From assembly GCF_023634805.2 (NCBI RefSeq), contig NZ_CP106881.1, forward strand, positions 930,001-994,000: a DNA stretch of 64,000 nt, written 5' to 3'. Source of the stretch: Comamonas endophytica. GTDB lineage: Bacteria > Pseudomonadota > Gammaproteobacteria > Burkholderiales > Burkholderiaceae_C. Below the pieces are notes generated by a model. That model did not search any database and was not told the DNA's origin. It saw only the letters and a list, made by a program, of their open reading frames with translations. The stretch's first letter is position 1; every line of letters begins with the position of its first letter. The position numbers and the translations under genes are program-made. Below, one piece after another: positions 30,507 to 43,074 of this stretch.

Positions 30507-31616
30507 ATGAGCAAGTTGGTAGGTTTGGTGGGCTGGCGCGGCATGGTCGGCTCGGTGTTGATGGACCGCATGCAGGCCGAAGGCGATTTCGACCTGATCG
30601 AGCCGATTTTCTTCTCCACCTCGAATGCCGGCGGCAAGGCACCCGCCCAGGCCCGCACCCATACCACGCTGCAGGATGCCAACGACATCGCGGCGCTGGC
30701 GCAATGCGACATCATCATCACGGCCCAGGGCGGCGACTACACCAAGGCCGTGTTCGGCCCGCTGCGCGCCTCCGGCTGGCAAGGCCACTGGATCGACGCC
30801 GCCTCCTCGCTGCGCATGGAAGAAGACGCCGTCATCGTGCTCGACCCGGTCAATGACGACCTGATCCAGTCGCGGCTGGCTGCGGGCGGCAGGAACTGGA
30901 TCGGCGGCAACTGCACCAACTCCATCCTGCTGATGGGCCTGTCGGGCCTGTTCAAGGCCGGCCTGGTCGAATGGGTCAGCTCCATGACCTACCAGGCGGC
31001 CTCAGGCGGCGGCGCCAACCACATGCGCGAACTGCTCAAGGGCATGGGCGTGGTGCACGCTGCCGTGTCCGATGCGCTGGCCACGCCCGCCTCGGCCATT
31101 CTCGACATCGACCGCCAGGTGGCACAGACCATCCGCAACGACGTTCCCACCGAGTACTTCGGCGCGCCGCTGGCCGGCGGCCTGATCCCCTGGATCGACG
31201 TGCAGCTGCCCAACGGCCAGTCCAAGGAGGAGTGGAAGGGCCAGGCCGAGGTCAACAAGATCCTCGGCACCAGCGCCACCATCCCCGTGGACGGGCTGTG
31301 CGTGCGCATCGGCGCGATGCGCTGCCACTCGCTGGCGCTGACGCTCAAGCTCAAGCACGACCTGCCGCTGGCGGAGATCGAGACCCTGATCCAATCGGGC
31401 AACCCCTGGGTGAAGTTCGTCGCCAACGACCGCGCGCTCACCGTGAAGGAGCTGACGCCCGCGGCCGTGACCGGCGGCCTCGAGGTGGCCGTGGGCCGTG
31501 TGCGCAAGCTGAACATGGGCCCCGAATACCTCTCGGCCTTCGTGATCGGCGACCAGCTGCTGTGGGGCGCTGCCGAGCCCCTGCGACGCATGCTCCGGAT
31601 CCTTTTGAAGGCTTGA
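30507..31616 (+). CDS. asd: Aspartate-semialdehyde dehydrogenase
   Basis: Reduces aspartyl phosphate to aspartate semialdehyde, the common precursor of lysine/diaminopimelate, threonine, isoleucine and methionine. The 369-aa sequence starts [20 protein letters not shown], with the NADP-binding GWRGMVGS loop, the catalytic Cys136 in 'IGGNCTNSI', and the His-containing '[15 protein letters not shown]'. It is the long Gram-negative form with '[19 protein letters not shown]'. ATG 30507 is chosen over a TTG two codons upstream. It is preceded by a candidate Thr/Ile attenuator and followed by a terminator. Confidence 0.98.
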   Translation: MSKLVGLVGWRGMVGSVLMDRMQAEGDFDLIEPIFFSTSNAGGKAPAQARTHTTLQDANDIAALAQCDIIITAQGGDYTKAVFGPLRASGWQGHWIDAASSLRMEEDAVIVLDPVNDDLIQSRLAAGGRNWIGGNCTNSILLMGLSGLFKAGLVEWVSSMTYQAASGGGANHMRELLKGMGVVHAAVSDALATPASAILDIDRQVAQTIRNDVPTEYFGAPLAGGLIPWIDVQLPNGQSKEEWKGQAEVNKILGTSATIPVDGLCVRIGAMRCHSLALTLKLKHDLPLAEIETLIQSGNPWVKFVANDRALTVKELTPAAVTGGLEVAVGRVRKLNMGPEYLSAFVIGDQLLWGAAEPLRRMLRILLKA

Positions 31617-31656
31617 GCTTCGCCCTGGCTGCGCGCCGGGGCTTTGCCCCCACGAG

Positions 31657-31694
31657 CGCCCGCGGGCCATGAAAGTGGTCCGGCGGGCGTTTTC
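31657..31694 (+). terminator. Rho-independent terminator after asd
   Basis: An outer stem CGCCCGC/GCGGGCG (31657-31663, 31683-31689), an inner 5-bp extension with one bulge, and TTTTC after the stem. It separates asd from fimV. Confidence 0.75.
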
Positions 31695-31902
31695 TCGTTG
31701 CCTTGGGACAACATTTGGCACGCCCGCAGGGCCGAGCGCCGTTCCAGGTGTTGGACAATGCGCCTGGTACCTTGGTTGTCGCTGCCAGGCATTGCTGCTA
31801 AGGTATTTTCACTTTGACCTGCCTGCTCCGCTGCGGGCACGCTCATCCGAGAACAACTATGCCGCTCGCCCGGGCCGCACAACCATAAAAGTTGACGCCA
31901 CC

Positions 31903-34587
31903 ATGCATCGTTGGAAACTCTCCGCACTGGCCGCTGCGGCCCTTGTCACTGTCAGCCTGACGGCCACCGACGCCTGGGCCCTGGCGCTCGGCCGGCTCAG
32001 CGTCCAGTCGGGGCTCGGCGAGCCCCTGCGCGCGGAAGTGGAACTGCCCCAGATCACGGCCGCCGAGGCCGACACGCTGCAAGCCAGCATCGCCTCGCCC
32101 GCTGTCTTTCGCGCGCAGGGCATGGAATACACGGCCGCCGCCGGCCAGTTCAGGCTGCAGCTGCTGCGCCGCCCGGACGGCTCCGCGGTGCTCCAGCTGA
32201 GCAGCACGCAACCCGTGACCGAGTCCTTTGTCGACCTGGTGATCAACGCCTCCTGGAGCGCGGGCCAGGTGGTGCGCAGCTATACGCTGCTGCTGGACCC
32301 GCCGGCAGGGCGCCAGAGCGCGCCGGCGACCAACCCGCCGCAGATCGGCGCCCCGGCTTCGGCACCCGCGCAACCGCTGGCGGCGGCGCGCAGCGCGCCG
32401 CGTCCCGTGCCCGCAGCGGCGCCCCCCAGCGCTCCCCCGGCTCCTGCGCCGTTGACCGAAATCACGGTGCGCGCGGGCTCCACCGCCAGCGAGCTGGCCC
32501 AGGCGTACCGCCCGGCCGGCGTGTCGCTGGACCAGATGCTCGTGGCGATGCTGCGCGCCAACCCCCATGCCTTCATCAGCGGCAACGTGAACCGCATGCG
32601 CGCTGGCGCCGTGATGGAATTGCCCGACCAGGCGGCGGCCCAGGCCACGTCGATACGCGAGGCGCGCCAGATCGTTGCTGCCCAGAGCCAGGACTTCAAC
32701 CGCTACCGCCGCCAGCTCGCGGCCGCCGCGCCCGCGGCCGCCGTCACGGCGGCGCAGCGCAGCGCCAGCGGCACTGTCGAGGCCCAGGTCGAGGACCGCA
32801 AGCCGACCACGGCCGCGCCAGACAAGCTCACGCTGTCCAAGGGCGCGCTGGCCGACGAGCGCCTGGCGCGCGAAAAGCAGGCCCAGAGCCAGTCCGACCG
32901 CCTGGCCGAGCTTTCGCGCAACCTCAACGAACTCCAGAACGTCGCGGGCGCCGCCCCTGCGGCTGCACCGGCACCGGGCGTACCGGCACCGGGCGTACCG
33001 GCATCGGGCGCAACGGCACCGGGCGCAACGGCGCCGGGTGCCACACCGGTTGGCCTCCCGGCGGCGGGCGTGCCGGCCACCGAGGCCGCGACCCTCGCAG
33101 CGCCTGCAATCCCCGTGGCCGACAGCGCTGCGGCGCCTGAAGCTGCACCCGCGCCAGTGCCCGCCCCGGCCCCTGCGCAACCTGAGCCGGCCGCCGCTCC
33201 CGCTGCCCCCGGTTCTGCCGACACCTCGCGCGAGAATCCGGCGCTGCCGCTCGCCGGCGCCGGCCTGCTGGCCCTGCTGCTGGGCTATGCCGGCTACCGC
33301 CAATACCGGCGCCGCCGCGCGCAGGATACGGCAACGGATACGGTGCCGCGCGACGCTTCCCCCCGGGATGCGGTTCCGGGCCAGCAGGCCGATACCGCGC
33401 AGACGCAGTTCGGCGCCGAGCTGGCCCATTCGCAAGACCAGCTCGACACCGGCGCCGAGACCGATCCGCTGGTCGAGGCCGATGGCTACCTGGCCTATGG
33501 CCGCGACCTGCAGGCCGAGGAAGTGCTCAAGGAAGCGCTGCGCACCCAACCCGAGCGCCTGGCCCTGCACCAGAGGCTGGCCGATATCCACGTCAAGCGC
33601 CATGACCGCAAGGCCTTCGAGGCAGTGGCACAGACCGTGTTCGCGCTGACGCAGGGCCAAGGCGCCGAGTGGCTGCATCTGGCCGAGCAGGGCCGTGCGC
33701 TCGATCCGTCCAACCCCCTGTACAAAGCCCCGGCCGCCGAGGTGCCCGCCGGCCCGGCAGATGAGGTGGCTGTGCCGGAGCGCCTCAATCCCGACGACCG
33801 CGCTCTCGTGCAACCCGTGGCGGCGGCGGCCGCGCTGGCGGCCTCGGCAGCGCCCGCTGCCGGCTCCGAACCCGCGCCGGCTCCCAGCCCGGACCTGGAT
33901 CTGGGGCTGGATCTGCCGACCGACACGCGCGTTGCGCCTTCCACCGACATGGGGCTTGAGCCGATGGAGCCGATGGAGCCCATCGCACCCATGGAGCCGA
34001 TGAAGCCCATGGAGCCCATGGAGCCCATCGAGCCGGTCTGGAAGCAGCCCGCTGCGGCGGCCCCATTGCCCGAGCTGCCACCGCTGCCCGAGACGCCGGC
34101 AGTCCCTGCCGACCTGCCCACGGCGGCCCACCTGGCGCTGCCCGATCTGGAGCTGCGCTCCGACGACGATGAGGACGCGGCTCCCGCCCAGGCGCCCAAG
34201 GCGGAACTGCCGGCGTTGGAAGCGCCCGCAGCCGCGCCTGCCCAACCGGAAACGCCACCCCCCGATACGCAACAGCCCGCAGCCCCGGCTCCGGCACCTT
34301 CCCCGCAAACACCCACCAAGTCCGCCGCGCCCGCGCCGGCTGAGGCCTTCGACTTCCTGGAATTCGATCTGGGCAATCTCTCGCTGGACCTGGGTGACAC
34401 CCCGCCCGCGAAGACGCTGAGCCAGGCCGCCGCCGAGGACCCGCTGGCCACCAAGCTGGCGCTGGCCCAGGAGTTTTCCGCCATTGGCGACAACGAGGGC
34501 GCGCGCACGCTGATCGAGGAAGTCATCGACGAAGCCGAGGGTGAGCTCAAGGAGCGCGCGCAACGCCTGCTTGCCGAAATCAAGTGA
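31903..34587 (+). CDS. fimV: FimV-type pilus assembly / peptidoglycan-binding protein
   Basis: An inner-membrane scaffold linked to type IV pilus assembly, twitching and polar localisation in related bacteria. The 894-aa product has a signal-like hydrophobic N-terminus (about 5-25, ending near TDAWA|LALG), the FimV N-terminal domain ('[20 protein letters not shown]'), a LysM-like domain around 184-232, Ala/Pro-rich spacers, one transmembrane segment at about 447-466 followed by RRRR, and a TPR-like acidic cytoplasmic region ending in the FimV C-terminal motif ('[29 protein letters not shown]' in part). Two in-frame tandem repeats lie inside (32971-33045 and 33964-34035). ATG 31903 is chosen; the open frame extends further upstream without similarity. 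Confidence 0.93.
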   Translation: MHRWKLSALAAAALVTVSLTATDAWALALGRLSVQSGLGEPLRAEVELPQITAAEADTLQASIASPAVFRAQGMEYTAAAGQFRLQLLRRPDGSAVLQLSSTQPVTESFVDLVINASWSAGQVVRSYTLLLDPPAGRQSAPATNPPQIGAPASAPAQPLAAARSAPRPVPAAAPPSAPPAPAPLTEITVRAGSTASELAQAYRPAGVSLDQMLVAMLRANPHAFISGNVNRMRAGAVMELPDQAAAQATSIREARQIVAAQSQDFNRYRRQLAAAAPAAAVTAAQRSASGTVEAQVEDRKPTTAAPDKLTLSKGALADERLAREKQAQSQSDRLAELSRNLNELQNVAGAAPAAAPAPGVPAPGVPASGATAPGATAPGATPVGLPAAGVPATEAATLAAPAIPVADSAAAPEAAPAPVPAPAPAQPEPAAAPAAPGSADTSRENPALPLAGAGLLALLLGYAGYRQYRRRRAQDTATDTVPRDASPRDAVPGQQADTAQTQFGAELAHSQDQLDTGAETDPLVEADGYLAYGRDLQAEEVLKEALRTQPERLALHQRLADIHVKRHDRKAFEAVAQTVFALTQGQGAEWLHLAEQGRALDPSNPLYKAPAAEVPAGPADEVAVPERLNPDDRALVQPVAAAAALAASAAPAAGSEPAPAPSPDLDLGLDLPTDTRVAPSTDMGLEPMEPMEPIAPMEPMKPMEPMEPIEPVWKQPAAAAPLPELPPLPETPAVPADLPTAAHLALPDLELRSDDDEDAAPAQAPKAELPALEAPAAAPAQPETPPPDTQQPAAPAPAPSPQTPTKSAAPAPAEAFDFLEFDLGNLSLDLGDTPPAKTLSQAAAEDPLATKLALAQEFSAIGDNEGARTLIEEVIDEAEGELKERAQRLLAEIK
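32971..33045 (+). repeat. 15-nt tandem repeat within fimV
   Basis: Five copies of GCACCGGGCGTACCG, with increasing divergence, encode A-P-G-V-P type pentapeptides (residues about 357-381) in the Ala/Pro spacer just before the membrane segment. Frame is preserved by the 15-nt unit. Confidence 0.85.
33964..34035 (+). repeat. 9-nt tandem repeat within fimV
   Basis: Eight copies of ATGGAGCCS (two degenerated to ATC) encode Met-Glu-Pro repeats at residues about 688-711 in the cytoplasmic region. The tract is likely to vary in length between strains. Confidence 0.85.
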
Positions 34588-34639
34588 TGTCCCTTTCGCA
34601 GATTCACGGCTTGCCAGGCGCCCGTGGCAAGGATTTGCC

Positions 34640-35491
34640 ATGCGCATAGCCTTGGGCGTGGGTTACAACGGCCAGCGCTACAACGGCTGGCAGAGCCAGA
34701 CTTCGGGCAGCACGGTGCAGGACCATCTCGAGGCCGCGCTGGCGCGCTTCGCCACGCAGCCCGTGCCCACGGTCTGCGCCGGCCGCACCGATGCCGGCGT
34801 GCACGGCATCATGCAGGTCGCGCACTTCGACACCGAACTGTCGCGCACGCCCTATTCCTGGGTGCGCGGCACCAACACCTTCCTGCCCGCGGACATCGCC
34901 GTGCAGTGGGCGCAGCCCGTGCCCGACGACTTCCACGCGCGCTTCAGCGCCACGGCGCGGCGCTATGCCTATGTGCTGCTGCAGTCGCCGGTGCGCCCGA
35001 GCGTCGAGGCCGGCCGCGTGGGCTGGGTGTTCCACGAGCTCGACGGCCAGGCGATGCAGGCTGCGGCGCGCCAGCTGCTCGGCGAGCACGACTTCTCCTC
35101 CTTCCGCGCCTCGGCCTGCCAGGCGAAGAGCCCGGTCAAGACGCTGAGCCGCCTGGACATCACGCGCCGCGCCGCGCCCACGGGCGACGCGCTCAGCCGG
35201 CTGCACGGCCTGGGCCGCCCCGGCGAGCCGCCAATGCAGACCTGCTACTGGCATTTCGAGTTCGAGGGCAATGCCTTCCTGCACCACATGGTGCGCAACA
35301 TCATGGGCTGCCTGATCGCCATCGGCCAGGGCAAGCAGCCCGTGGACTGGATGCAGGCGGTGCTGGCCGCACGCTCGCGCGATGCTGCGGCACCGACCTT
35401 TTCGCCCGACGGGCTGTATTTCCTCGGGCCGGTCTACGATCCGGCCTGGGGCCTGCCGACGCGCGCCGCGGCATTCGACTGGCTGCCATGA
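34640..35491 (+). CDS. truA: tRNA pseudouridine(38-40) synthase TruA
   Basis: Isomerises uridines 38-40 in the anticodon stem-loop. The 283-aa sequence begins [20 protein letters not shown] and contains the catalytic Asp in '[15 protein letters not shown]' and '[20 protein letters not shown]'. ATG 34640 has AAGGA upstream. The stop overlaps the trpF start by two bases; truA upstream of trpF is common in Burkholderiales. Confidence 0.97.
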   Translation: MRIALGVGYNGQRYNGWQSQTSGSTVQDHLEAALARFATQPVPTVCAGRTDAGVHGIMQVAHFDTELSRTPYSWVRGTNTFLPADIAVQWAQPVPDDFHARFSATARRYAYVLLQSPVRPSVEAGRVGWVFHELDGQAMQAAARQLLGEHDFSSFRASACQAKSPVKTLSRLDITRRAAPTGDALSRLHGLGRPGEPPMQTCYWHFEFEGNAFLHHMVRNIMGCLIAIGQGKQPVDWMQAVLAARSRDAAAPTFSPDGLYFLGPVYDPAWGLPTRAAAFDWLP

Positions 35492-36187
35492 CGACCCATC
35501 TCACCGTTTTGCCGCGCACGCGCATCAAGATCTGCGGCCTCACGCGCGAAGAAGACGTGGACCAGGCCGTGGCCGCGGGCGCCGATGCCGTCGGCTTCGT
35601 GCTCTACGCTCCCAGCCCGCGCGCCGTTTCCATCGAGCGCGCGGCCGCGCTGGCGCGGCGGCTGCCGCCCTTCGTCACGCCGGTGCTGCTGTTCGTCAAC
35701 GAGAGCGCGGCCCAGGTGCAGGCGGCCGTGGCGCGCATTCCCGGCGCCTGCCTGCAGTTCCATGGCGACGAATCGCCGGCGCAGTGCCGCGAGGCCAGCG
35801 GGGCGCGGCCCTTCCTGCGCGCCGCGCGGATTCCCCTAGGCGACGCGGCCGCCGGCTTCGACCTCGTAGAATATGCACAGCGTTACTCTCACGCCCAAGC
35901 CATACTGCTCGATGCCCATGTGGACGGCTATGGCGGCGGCGGCAAGGCATTCAATTGGTCACTCCTTCCTCCAAGCGTCGACTCTCACCTCGTCTTGTCT
36001 GGTGGACTTACGCCTGCAAACGTGAGCGATGGCATCGCGCAGCTGCGACCGCGCTGCAAGACGCTGGCCGTTGATGTCAGCTCCGGCGTCGAGGCCACGG
36101 GCCCCGACGGCCAGGCACTCAAGGGCGTCAAGGACGCCGACAAGATCCATCGCTTCGTTGCCGCCGTGCGGGCGGCCGATGCCCAAC

Positions 36188-36210
<23 letters not shown>
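35488..36210 (+). CDS. trpF: Phosphoribosylanthranilate isomerase
   Basis: Catalyses the Amadori rearrangement of PRA to CdRP in tryptophan synthesis. The 240-aa (beta/alpha)8 protein has catalytic Cys16 in '[13 protein letters not shown]', Asp142 in '[19 protein letters not shown]' and '[12 protein letters not shown]'. The ATG overlaps the truA stop (ATGA-type), and its end overlaps the trpB start, indicating translational coupling through the cluster. Confidence 0.96.
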
Positions 36211-37452
<1,242 letters not shown>

Positions 37453-37456
<4 letters not shown>

Positions 37457-38262
37457 GCCGCATTGCCGCCACATTTGAAAAACTCCAATCCGAAGGCCGC
37501 AAGGCATTGATTCCCTACGTCACGGCCGGTTTCCCCTTTGCCGCGATCACCCCCGCGCTGATGCACGGCATGGTCGAGGCGGGCTCCGACGTGATCGAGC
37601 TGGGCATTCCCTTTTCCGACCCCATGGCCGACGGCCCGACGATCCAGAAGGCCGGCGACAAGGCGCTGGCGCTGGGCGTGGGCCTGGTGCAGGTGCTGGC
37701 ATACGTCAGCGAGTTCCGGCAGAAGAACAGCACCACGCCGGTGGTGCTGATGGGTTACGCCAACCCGGTCGAGCGCTACGACCAGATCCATGGCGAAGGC
37801 GCTTTCGTCAATGATGCGGCCAAGGCCGGCGTCGACGGCATGCTGATCGTCGACTACCCGCCCGAGGAATGCGAAGAGTTCGCGGCCGCGCTGCGCGCGC
37901 GGAACATGGACCTGATCTTCCTGCTGGCGCCGACCAGCACCGACGAGCGCATCGCCCAGGTGGCGCGCGTGGCCAGCGGCTATGTCTACTATGTCTCGCT
38001 CAAGGGCGTGACCGGCTCGGCGGCGCTGGACCCGGCGGCCGTCGGTGCCATGTTGCCGCGCATCCGCAAGCATGTGAACATTCCCGTCGGCGTGGGCTTC
38101 GGCATCCGCGATGCACAGACCGCCCAGGCGATCGGCCAGTTCGCCGACGCCGTGGTGATCGGCAGCCGCATCATCGAGATGCTCAACGACCAGCCGCACG
38201 AGAAAGTCGTACCGCTGACGATTGACTTCCTGCGCGGCGTGCGTAAGGCACTGGACGCATAA
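37453..38262 (+). CDS. trpA: Tryptophan synthase alpha chain
   Basis: Cleaves indole-3-glycerol phosphate to indole, which is channelled to TrpB. The 269-aa product has catalytic Glu49 ('[11 protein letters not shown]') and Asp60 ('[10 protein letters not shown]'), and the phosphate-binding '[14 protein letters not shown]'. The ATG overlaps the trpB stop by four bases. A strong hairpin lies between trpA and accD. Confidence 0.97.
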
Positions 38263-38271
38263 TGCACCCCC

Positions 38272-38298
38272 CGGCCACACCCTTTGGGGGTGTGGCCG
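38272..38298 (+). promoter_or_regulatory. Hairpin between trpA and accD
   Basis: An 11-bp perfect stem CGGCCACACCC/GGGTGTGGCCG with a 5-nt loop, 10 nt after the trpA stop and ending 15 nt before the accD ATG. There is no T tract after it, so it is more likely an mRNA-stability, processing or translational element than a terminator. Its 3' side leaves the AAGAGG ribosome-binding site of accD free. Confidence 0.5.
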
Positions 38299-38313
38299 CA
38301 AAGAGGAACTACT

Positions 38314-39186
<873 letters not shown>

Positions 39187-39210
39187 CTAAGTCAGAACTG
39201 AGTTACACCG

Positions 39211-39247
39211 AAAGCGGTCATTGCAGCGATGCATTGATCGCTTTTTT
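39211..39247 (+). terminator. Rho-independent terminator after accD
   Basis: AAAGCGGTCA (39211-39220) pairs with TGATCGCTTT (39235-39244) over 10 bp including one G-U, and a nested 6-bp AGCGAT/ATCGCT stem competes with it. TTTTTT follows (39242-39247). Confidence 0.75.
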
Positions 39248-39268
39248 GTTTGTGCTCTTTGCTTGCAG

Positions 39269-39571
39269 CATGCCGTTGCCATGGGCAGGAGCCGGGGTTT
39301 CGTCCCGGCGGCCGACTCACTTTTCTTGCTCGCACAAGAAAAGTAAGCAAAAGAATCGGCGGGGGCGCCTAGCCCCAACTGCCTGCGACCCTCCGCTTCG
39401 CTCCAGGCAACCTGCCGTGCTCGGTTCCGGGCTGCACCGCGGAACTCGCTGCGCGCCTGCGGCGCTCCGCTCGGACAACCGCGGTGACTCAGTTGACGAA
39501 GCCTCCGTGTCCTTCGGCACTCCGGCCCAGCCCGGGCCCTGCGCGCGGCAGGCGCGGGCAGATGGGCGGGG
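39269..39571 (+). repeat. Long intergenic repeat, copy A
   Basis: A diverged copy of a ~290-bp element whose inverted partner is at 39782-40068. It includes the hairpin ACTTTTCTTG/CAAGAAAAGT (about 39320-39345), CAACCTGCCGTGCTCGG, GCTGCACCGCGGAACTC, CGGACAACCGCGGTGA and TGTCCTTCGGCAC. I recall similar sequences between genes in many Comamonadaceae genomes; they are often mis-annotated as small proteins. Confidence 0.8.
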
Positions 39572-39626
39572 CCGGGAGCGGAATAGCTTCTTTGGGCTTT
39601 GAAGCCGTGTCGCTATATTGGAGAGT

Positions 39627-39676
39627 GGCCGTCCATCCTTCGACGGGGCCGCCCAGGCAAGCTCAGGACGAACGGT
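39627..39676. repeat. REP-like element, copy 3 (single arm)
   Basis: One arm of the element seen at 6.6 and 16.9 kb, with the same 15-nt insertion (GGGGCCGCCCAGGCA) inside the CCTTCGAC..GCTCAGG core as the 16.9-kb copy. No opposite arm is present nearby. Confidence 0.8.
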
Positions 39677-39741
39677 TTGTTGGATCCGCCAGAGCGCGGT
39701 AGATATTAGGTAAATATCTCTCACGTCCCACAGAAGCTATC

Positions 39742-39772
39742 CCGGTTTCCGGTTTCCGGTTTCCGGTTTCGG
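39742..39772. repeat. Heptamer tandem repeat CCGGTTT
   Basis: Four perfect head-to-tail copies of CCGGTTT and a partial fifth, lying between the two inverted long repeats, adjacent to the 39782 end of copy B. Confidence 0.9.
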
Positions 39773-39781
39773 ACCCCGGTT

Positions 39782-40068
39782 CCCGCCCTTCTGGCTGCGC
39801 CTGCCGCGCGCAGGGCCGGGGCTGGCAGGTGTGCCGAAGGACACACCTGCTTCGTAAACTGACTCACCGCGGTTGTCCGAGCGCAGCGCCGAAGGCGCGT
39901 AGTGAGTTCCGCGGTGCAGCCCCGGACCGAGCACGGCAGGTTGCCCGGAGCGTAGCGCAGGGTCGCAGACAGCAGGGCCGCATTTCTTTGCCTCCTTTCT
40001 TGTTGCGAGACAAGAAAGGAGGTCGGCTGCCGGGCCGAGACCCGGCCCCTGCCCGCGGCAAAGGCATG
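39782..40068 (-). repeat. Long intergenic repeat, copy B (inverted)
   Basis: The inverted, diverged partner of the repeat at 39269-39571. Its hairpin arms are CCTCCTTTCTTG/CAAGAAAGGAGG, differing from copy A in sequence but keeping the pairing. It lies 42 bp from the yggT stop. Confidence 0.8.
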
Positions 40069-40110
40069 ACGTAAACACGGCTCCTGGCCTAAACCTGCAG
40101 AAAGAGATAG

Positions 40111-40662
40111 CTACCTCAACACCCCCGCCTGCAAATAAGCCAACACCATCAACGCCACCTGCAGCAACACCAGCAGCACCAGCGGCGACAGATCAATCCC
40201 CCCAATGAGAGGAACCACCCGACGCACCGGACGCAGCAAAGGCTCGGCCAAGCGCTCCATGATGGCGGACATGGGCGAATTCGACTGCACCCAGGACAGG
40301 ATCACATAAACCAGCACGATGCCTACGCAGCCCGTCAGCACCACCCGCGCCGCGCCACACAGCGCCAGCCAGGGCAGCCACAAGGCCTGGGAAGCGCCGG
40401 ATCCCATCATCAGCCACAGCAGCACATACTGCAGCAGCTGCAGCAGATAGGCGGCGATCGCACTGGACGCATCCCAGCGCCCCGAAGCGGGAACGATGCG
40501 CCGCAGCGGCAGCACGATCCAGTCGGTCAGCGCAAACACCAGCCGGCCCACCGGGTTGGAAAAGGGAATGCGCTGGGCCTGCATGTACAGGCGCAGCAGG
40601 CACAGGCCGGTGAGCAGGCCCACCGCGACATCGAGCAAGAAGGTGATGATCTGAAAAAGCAT
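40111..40662 (-). CDS. YggT family membrane protein
   Basis: A 183-aa integral membrane protein with two repeats of the YGGT domain: hydrophobic segments near 3-25, 65-90, 95-120 and 155-180, each repeat containing the 'NPVGRLVFALTDWIVLPLRRIVP' / 'LAEPLLRPVRRVVPLIGGID' pattern. YggT proteins are linked to osmotic tolerance and cell-envelope or division functions, but the mechanism is not settled. The start at 40662 (MLFQIITFLLDVAVG) is chosen over a longer frame that would run into the divergent gene. Confidence 0.9.
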   Translation of the reverse strand: MLFQIITFLLDVAVGLLTGLCLLRLYMQAQRIPFSNPVGRLVFALTDWIVLPLRRIVPASGRWDASSAIAAYLLQLLQYVLLWLMMGSGASQALWLPWLALCGAARVVLTGCVGIVLVYVILSWVQSNSPMSAIMERLAEPLLRPVRRVVPLIGGIDLSPLVLLVLLQVALMVLAYLQAGVLR

Positions 40663-40750
40663 GTAGGAATTAAAGCAGCAAAGACAGTCGCCTGAACCTG
40701 CAAAGGCGACGGGTAGAACATGGGATGATAGTGGCCACGCCCGCACCGCC

Positions 40751-41386
40751 ATGACATTACCCTTGACCCTCACTTCGCTGCCGCTGTTCCCGCTGGGCAG
40801 CGTGCTGTTCCCGGGCGGCCGGCTGCCGCTGCGCGTATTCGAGGTGCGCTATCTGGACATGGTGCGCAAATGCGCGCGTGCCGGCGCGCCCTTTGGCGTG
40901 GTGGCGCTGAGCGAGGGGCAGGAGGTGCGCCAGGCGGGCGCGCCGCCGGAGCAATTCCATGCCATCGGTACCCTGGCCACGATTGCCCAGCTGCAGTACC
41001 CCCAGACCGGTTTGATGCATCTGCTGTGCGAGGGCACGCAGCGCTTTCGCGTGCAGGAGCGCCGCTGCCTGCCGCATGGCCTGTGGGTGGCCGATGTGGA
41101 GCTCATCGGGCAGGACCTGCCGGTGGATGTGCCCGCGGACCTGCAGCCCGCGGCGCAGGCGCTGGCCCAGCTGCTGCAGACCCTGCGCACGCAGCATGCG
41201 GACGACCCCGGCCTGGCGCTGCCCGAGACCCTGCACCTGCAGGACTGCGGCTGGGTCGCCAACCGCTGGTGCGAGCTGCTGCCGCTGCCCACGGCGCTGC
41301 GCCAGCAGCTGATGGAGCTGGAGAATCCGCTGCTGCGGCTGGAACTCGTGGCGGATGTGCTCGAGCGCACGGGCATTGGTTTCTGA
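40751..41386 (+). CDS. LON substrate-binding-domain protein
   Basis: A 211-aa protein corresponding to the N-terminal domain of Lon protease without ATPase or protease domains. The motif '[29 protein letters not shown]' (in part) and '[11 protein letters not shown]...[11 protein letters not shown]' are diagnostic. Stand-alone versions are widespread and their role is unknown, possibly in substrate recognition. It is divergent from yggT (88 bp apart) and upstream of lysS (128 bp). Confidence 0.92.
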   Translation: MTLPLTLTSLPLFPLGSVLFPGGRLPLRVFEVRYLDMVRKCARAGAPFGVVALSEGQEVRQAGAPPEQFHAIGTLATIAQLQYPQTGLMHLLCEGTQRFRVQERRCLPHGLWVADVELIGQDLPVDVPADLQPAAQALAQLLQTLRTQHADDPGLALPETLHLQDCGWVANRWCELLPLPTALRQQLMELENPLLRLELVADVLERTGIGF

Positions 41387-41514
41387 GGCGCAGCGCGCGC
41401 CGCACCCAAAGGCCCCACGGCCATTGCGCAGGGATGCGCCCGAAGCCAGCCAAAAAACCTAAAATCAAGGGTTTTGGCCCGTTTCACCAGCGCTTGCCCG
41501 CTGGCGCTCCTTTC

Positions 41515-43074
41515 ATGTCTGACAACAACACCACTTCCGCGGTTGACGCCGCCGCCCCGCAGGACGAAAACCAACTGATCGCCGAGCGCCGCGAAAAACT
41601 CAAGGCCTTGCGCGAGGCCCAGGCCCAGGGCGGTGGTGTGGCCTTCCCCAATGACTTCCAGCCCACGCACCATGTGGACCGTATCCAGGCGGCGCATGCC
41701 GGCCTGGAAGCCGAAGCACTGGAAGCCGCTGCGGTCAGCGTGAGCGTGGGCGGCCGCATGATGCTCAAGCGCGTCATGGGCAAGGCCAGCTTTGCCACCG
41801 TGCAGGACGGCTCGCTCGGCGCCACCGGCGGCCGCATCCAGCTCTACATCACGCGCGACGCGATCGGCGAGGAACTGTATGCGCAGTTCAAGCGCTGGGA
41901 CCTGGGCGACATCATCGGCGCCAGCGGCACGCTGATGAAGACCAAGACCGGCGAGCTGTCGATCAAGGTCACGGCGCTGCGCCTGCTCACCAAGAGCCTG
42001 CGCCCGATGCCCGACAAGTTCCACGGCATGGCCGACCAGGAGCAGAAGTACCGCCAGCGCTATGTCGATCTGATGATGGACGAAGACGCGCGCCGGCGCT
42101 TCACCGCCCGCTCGCGCGCCATCAGCGGCGTGCGCGAATTCATGGTCGCGCACCAGTTCCTGGAGGTCGAAACGCCGATGCTGCACCCGATCCCGGGCGG
42201 CGCCAACGCCAAGCCCTTCGTCACGCACCACAATGCGCTGGACCAGGAGATGTACCTGCGCATCGCGCCTGAGCTCTACCTCAAGCGGCTGATCGTCGGC
42301 GGCTTCGAGCGCGTGTTCGAGATCAACCGGAGCTTCCGCAACGAAGGCATCTCGGTGCGCCACAACCCCGAGTTCACGATGATGGAGTTCTATGCGGCGT
42401 TCTGGAACTACCGCGACCTGATGGACTTCACCGAGAAGCTGATCCGCGACACCGCGCAGAAGGCCGTCGGCAGCCTGCAGCTGAGCTATGGCGGCAAGCC
42501 CGTGGACCTGGCCCAGCCCTTCGAGCGCCTCACCATCCGCGAAGCGATCGTCAAGTACACCGAAGCCGGCGACAACGTCGACCAGCGCGACTGGCTGATT
42601 CCCGCGCTGCGCAAGCTGGGCCTGAACGAGGAAAAGGACAAGCTGTCGGGCCGCACGCTGGCCAGCCTGCAGGTGCTGTACTTCGAGGAACTGGTCGAGG
42701 AGAAGCTCTGGAACCCCACCTTCATCATGGAGCACCCGACCGAGATCTCGCCGCTGGCACGCGCCAACGACGAGCGCCCCGAGGTGACCGAGCGCTTCGA
42801 GCTCTACATCACGGGCCGCGAATTCGGCAACGGCTTCAGCGAGCTCAACGATGCCGAGGACCAGGCCGCGCGCTTCAACGCCCAGGTCGAGGCCAAGGAC
42901 AGCGGCGATGACGAAGCCATGTTCTACGACCACGACTTCGTGCGCGCGCTCGAGTACGGCATGCCTCCCACGGGCGGCTGCGGCGTGGGCCTGGACCGCC
43001 TGATGATGCTGCTGACGGACAGCGCCAGCATCCGCGACGTGATCCTGTTCCCGGCCCTGCGCCGCGAGCATTGA
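41515..43074 (+). CDS. lysS: Lysyl-tRNA synthetase, class II
   Basis: Charges tRNA-Lys. The 519-aa sequence has the OB-fold anticodon-binding domain at about 65-170, class II motif 1 ('[17 protein letters not shown]'), motif 2 ('[26 protein letters not shown]' in part) and motif 3 ('[16 protein letters not shown]'). ATG 41515 is chosen; no strong Shine-Dalgarno is seen. No frame damage. Confidence 0.97.
   Translation: MSDNNTTSAVDAAAPQDENQLIAERREKLKALREAQAQGGGVAFPNDFQPTHHVDRIQAAHAGLEAEALEAAAVSVSVGGRMMLKRVMGKASFATVQDGSLGATGGRIQLYITRDAIGEELYAQFKRWDLGDIIGASGTLMKTKTGELSIKVTALRLLTKSLRPMPDKFHGMADQEQKYRQRYVDLMMDEDARRRFTARSRAISGVREFMVAHQFLEVETPMLHPIPGGANAKPFVTHHNALDQEMYLRIAPELYLKRLIVGGFERVFEINRSFRNEGISVRHNPEFTMMEFYAAFWNYRDLMDFTEKLIRDTAQKAVGSLQLSYGGKPVDLAQPFERLTIREAIVKYTEAGDNVDQRDWLIPALRKLGLNEEKDKLSGRTLASLQVLYFEELVEEKLWNPTFIMEHPTEISPLARANDERPEVTERFELYITGREFGNGFSELNDAEDQAARFNAQVEAKDSGDDEAMFYDHDFVRALEYGMPPTGGCGVGLDRLMMLLTDSASIRDVILFPALRREH

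Larger units (their letters stand above)
39187..40110. other. Gene-free repeat block between accD and yggT
   Basis: This 924-bp interval holds the accD terminator, an inverted pair of ~290-bp repeats (39269-39571 and 39782-40068), one REP-like arm (39627-39676) and a heptamer tandem repeat (39742-39772). Several short open frames exist in it but they fall inside the repeats and look like chance frames. I see no supported gene. Confidence 0.8.

Noticed and set aside
39317..39724. Short open frames inside the 39.2-40.1 kb repeat block, on both strands
   Set aside because: They lie within diverged copies of a dispersed repeat, the two copies do not preserve the same protein, and no start signals are visible.
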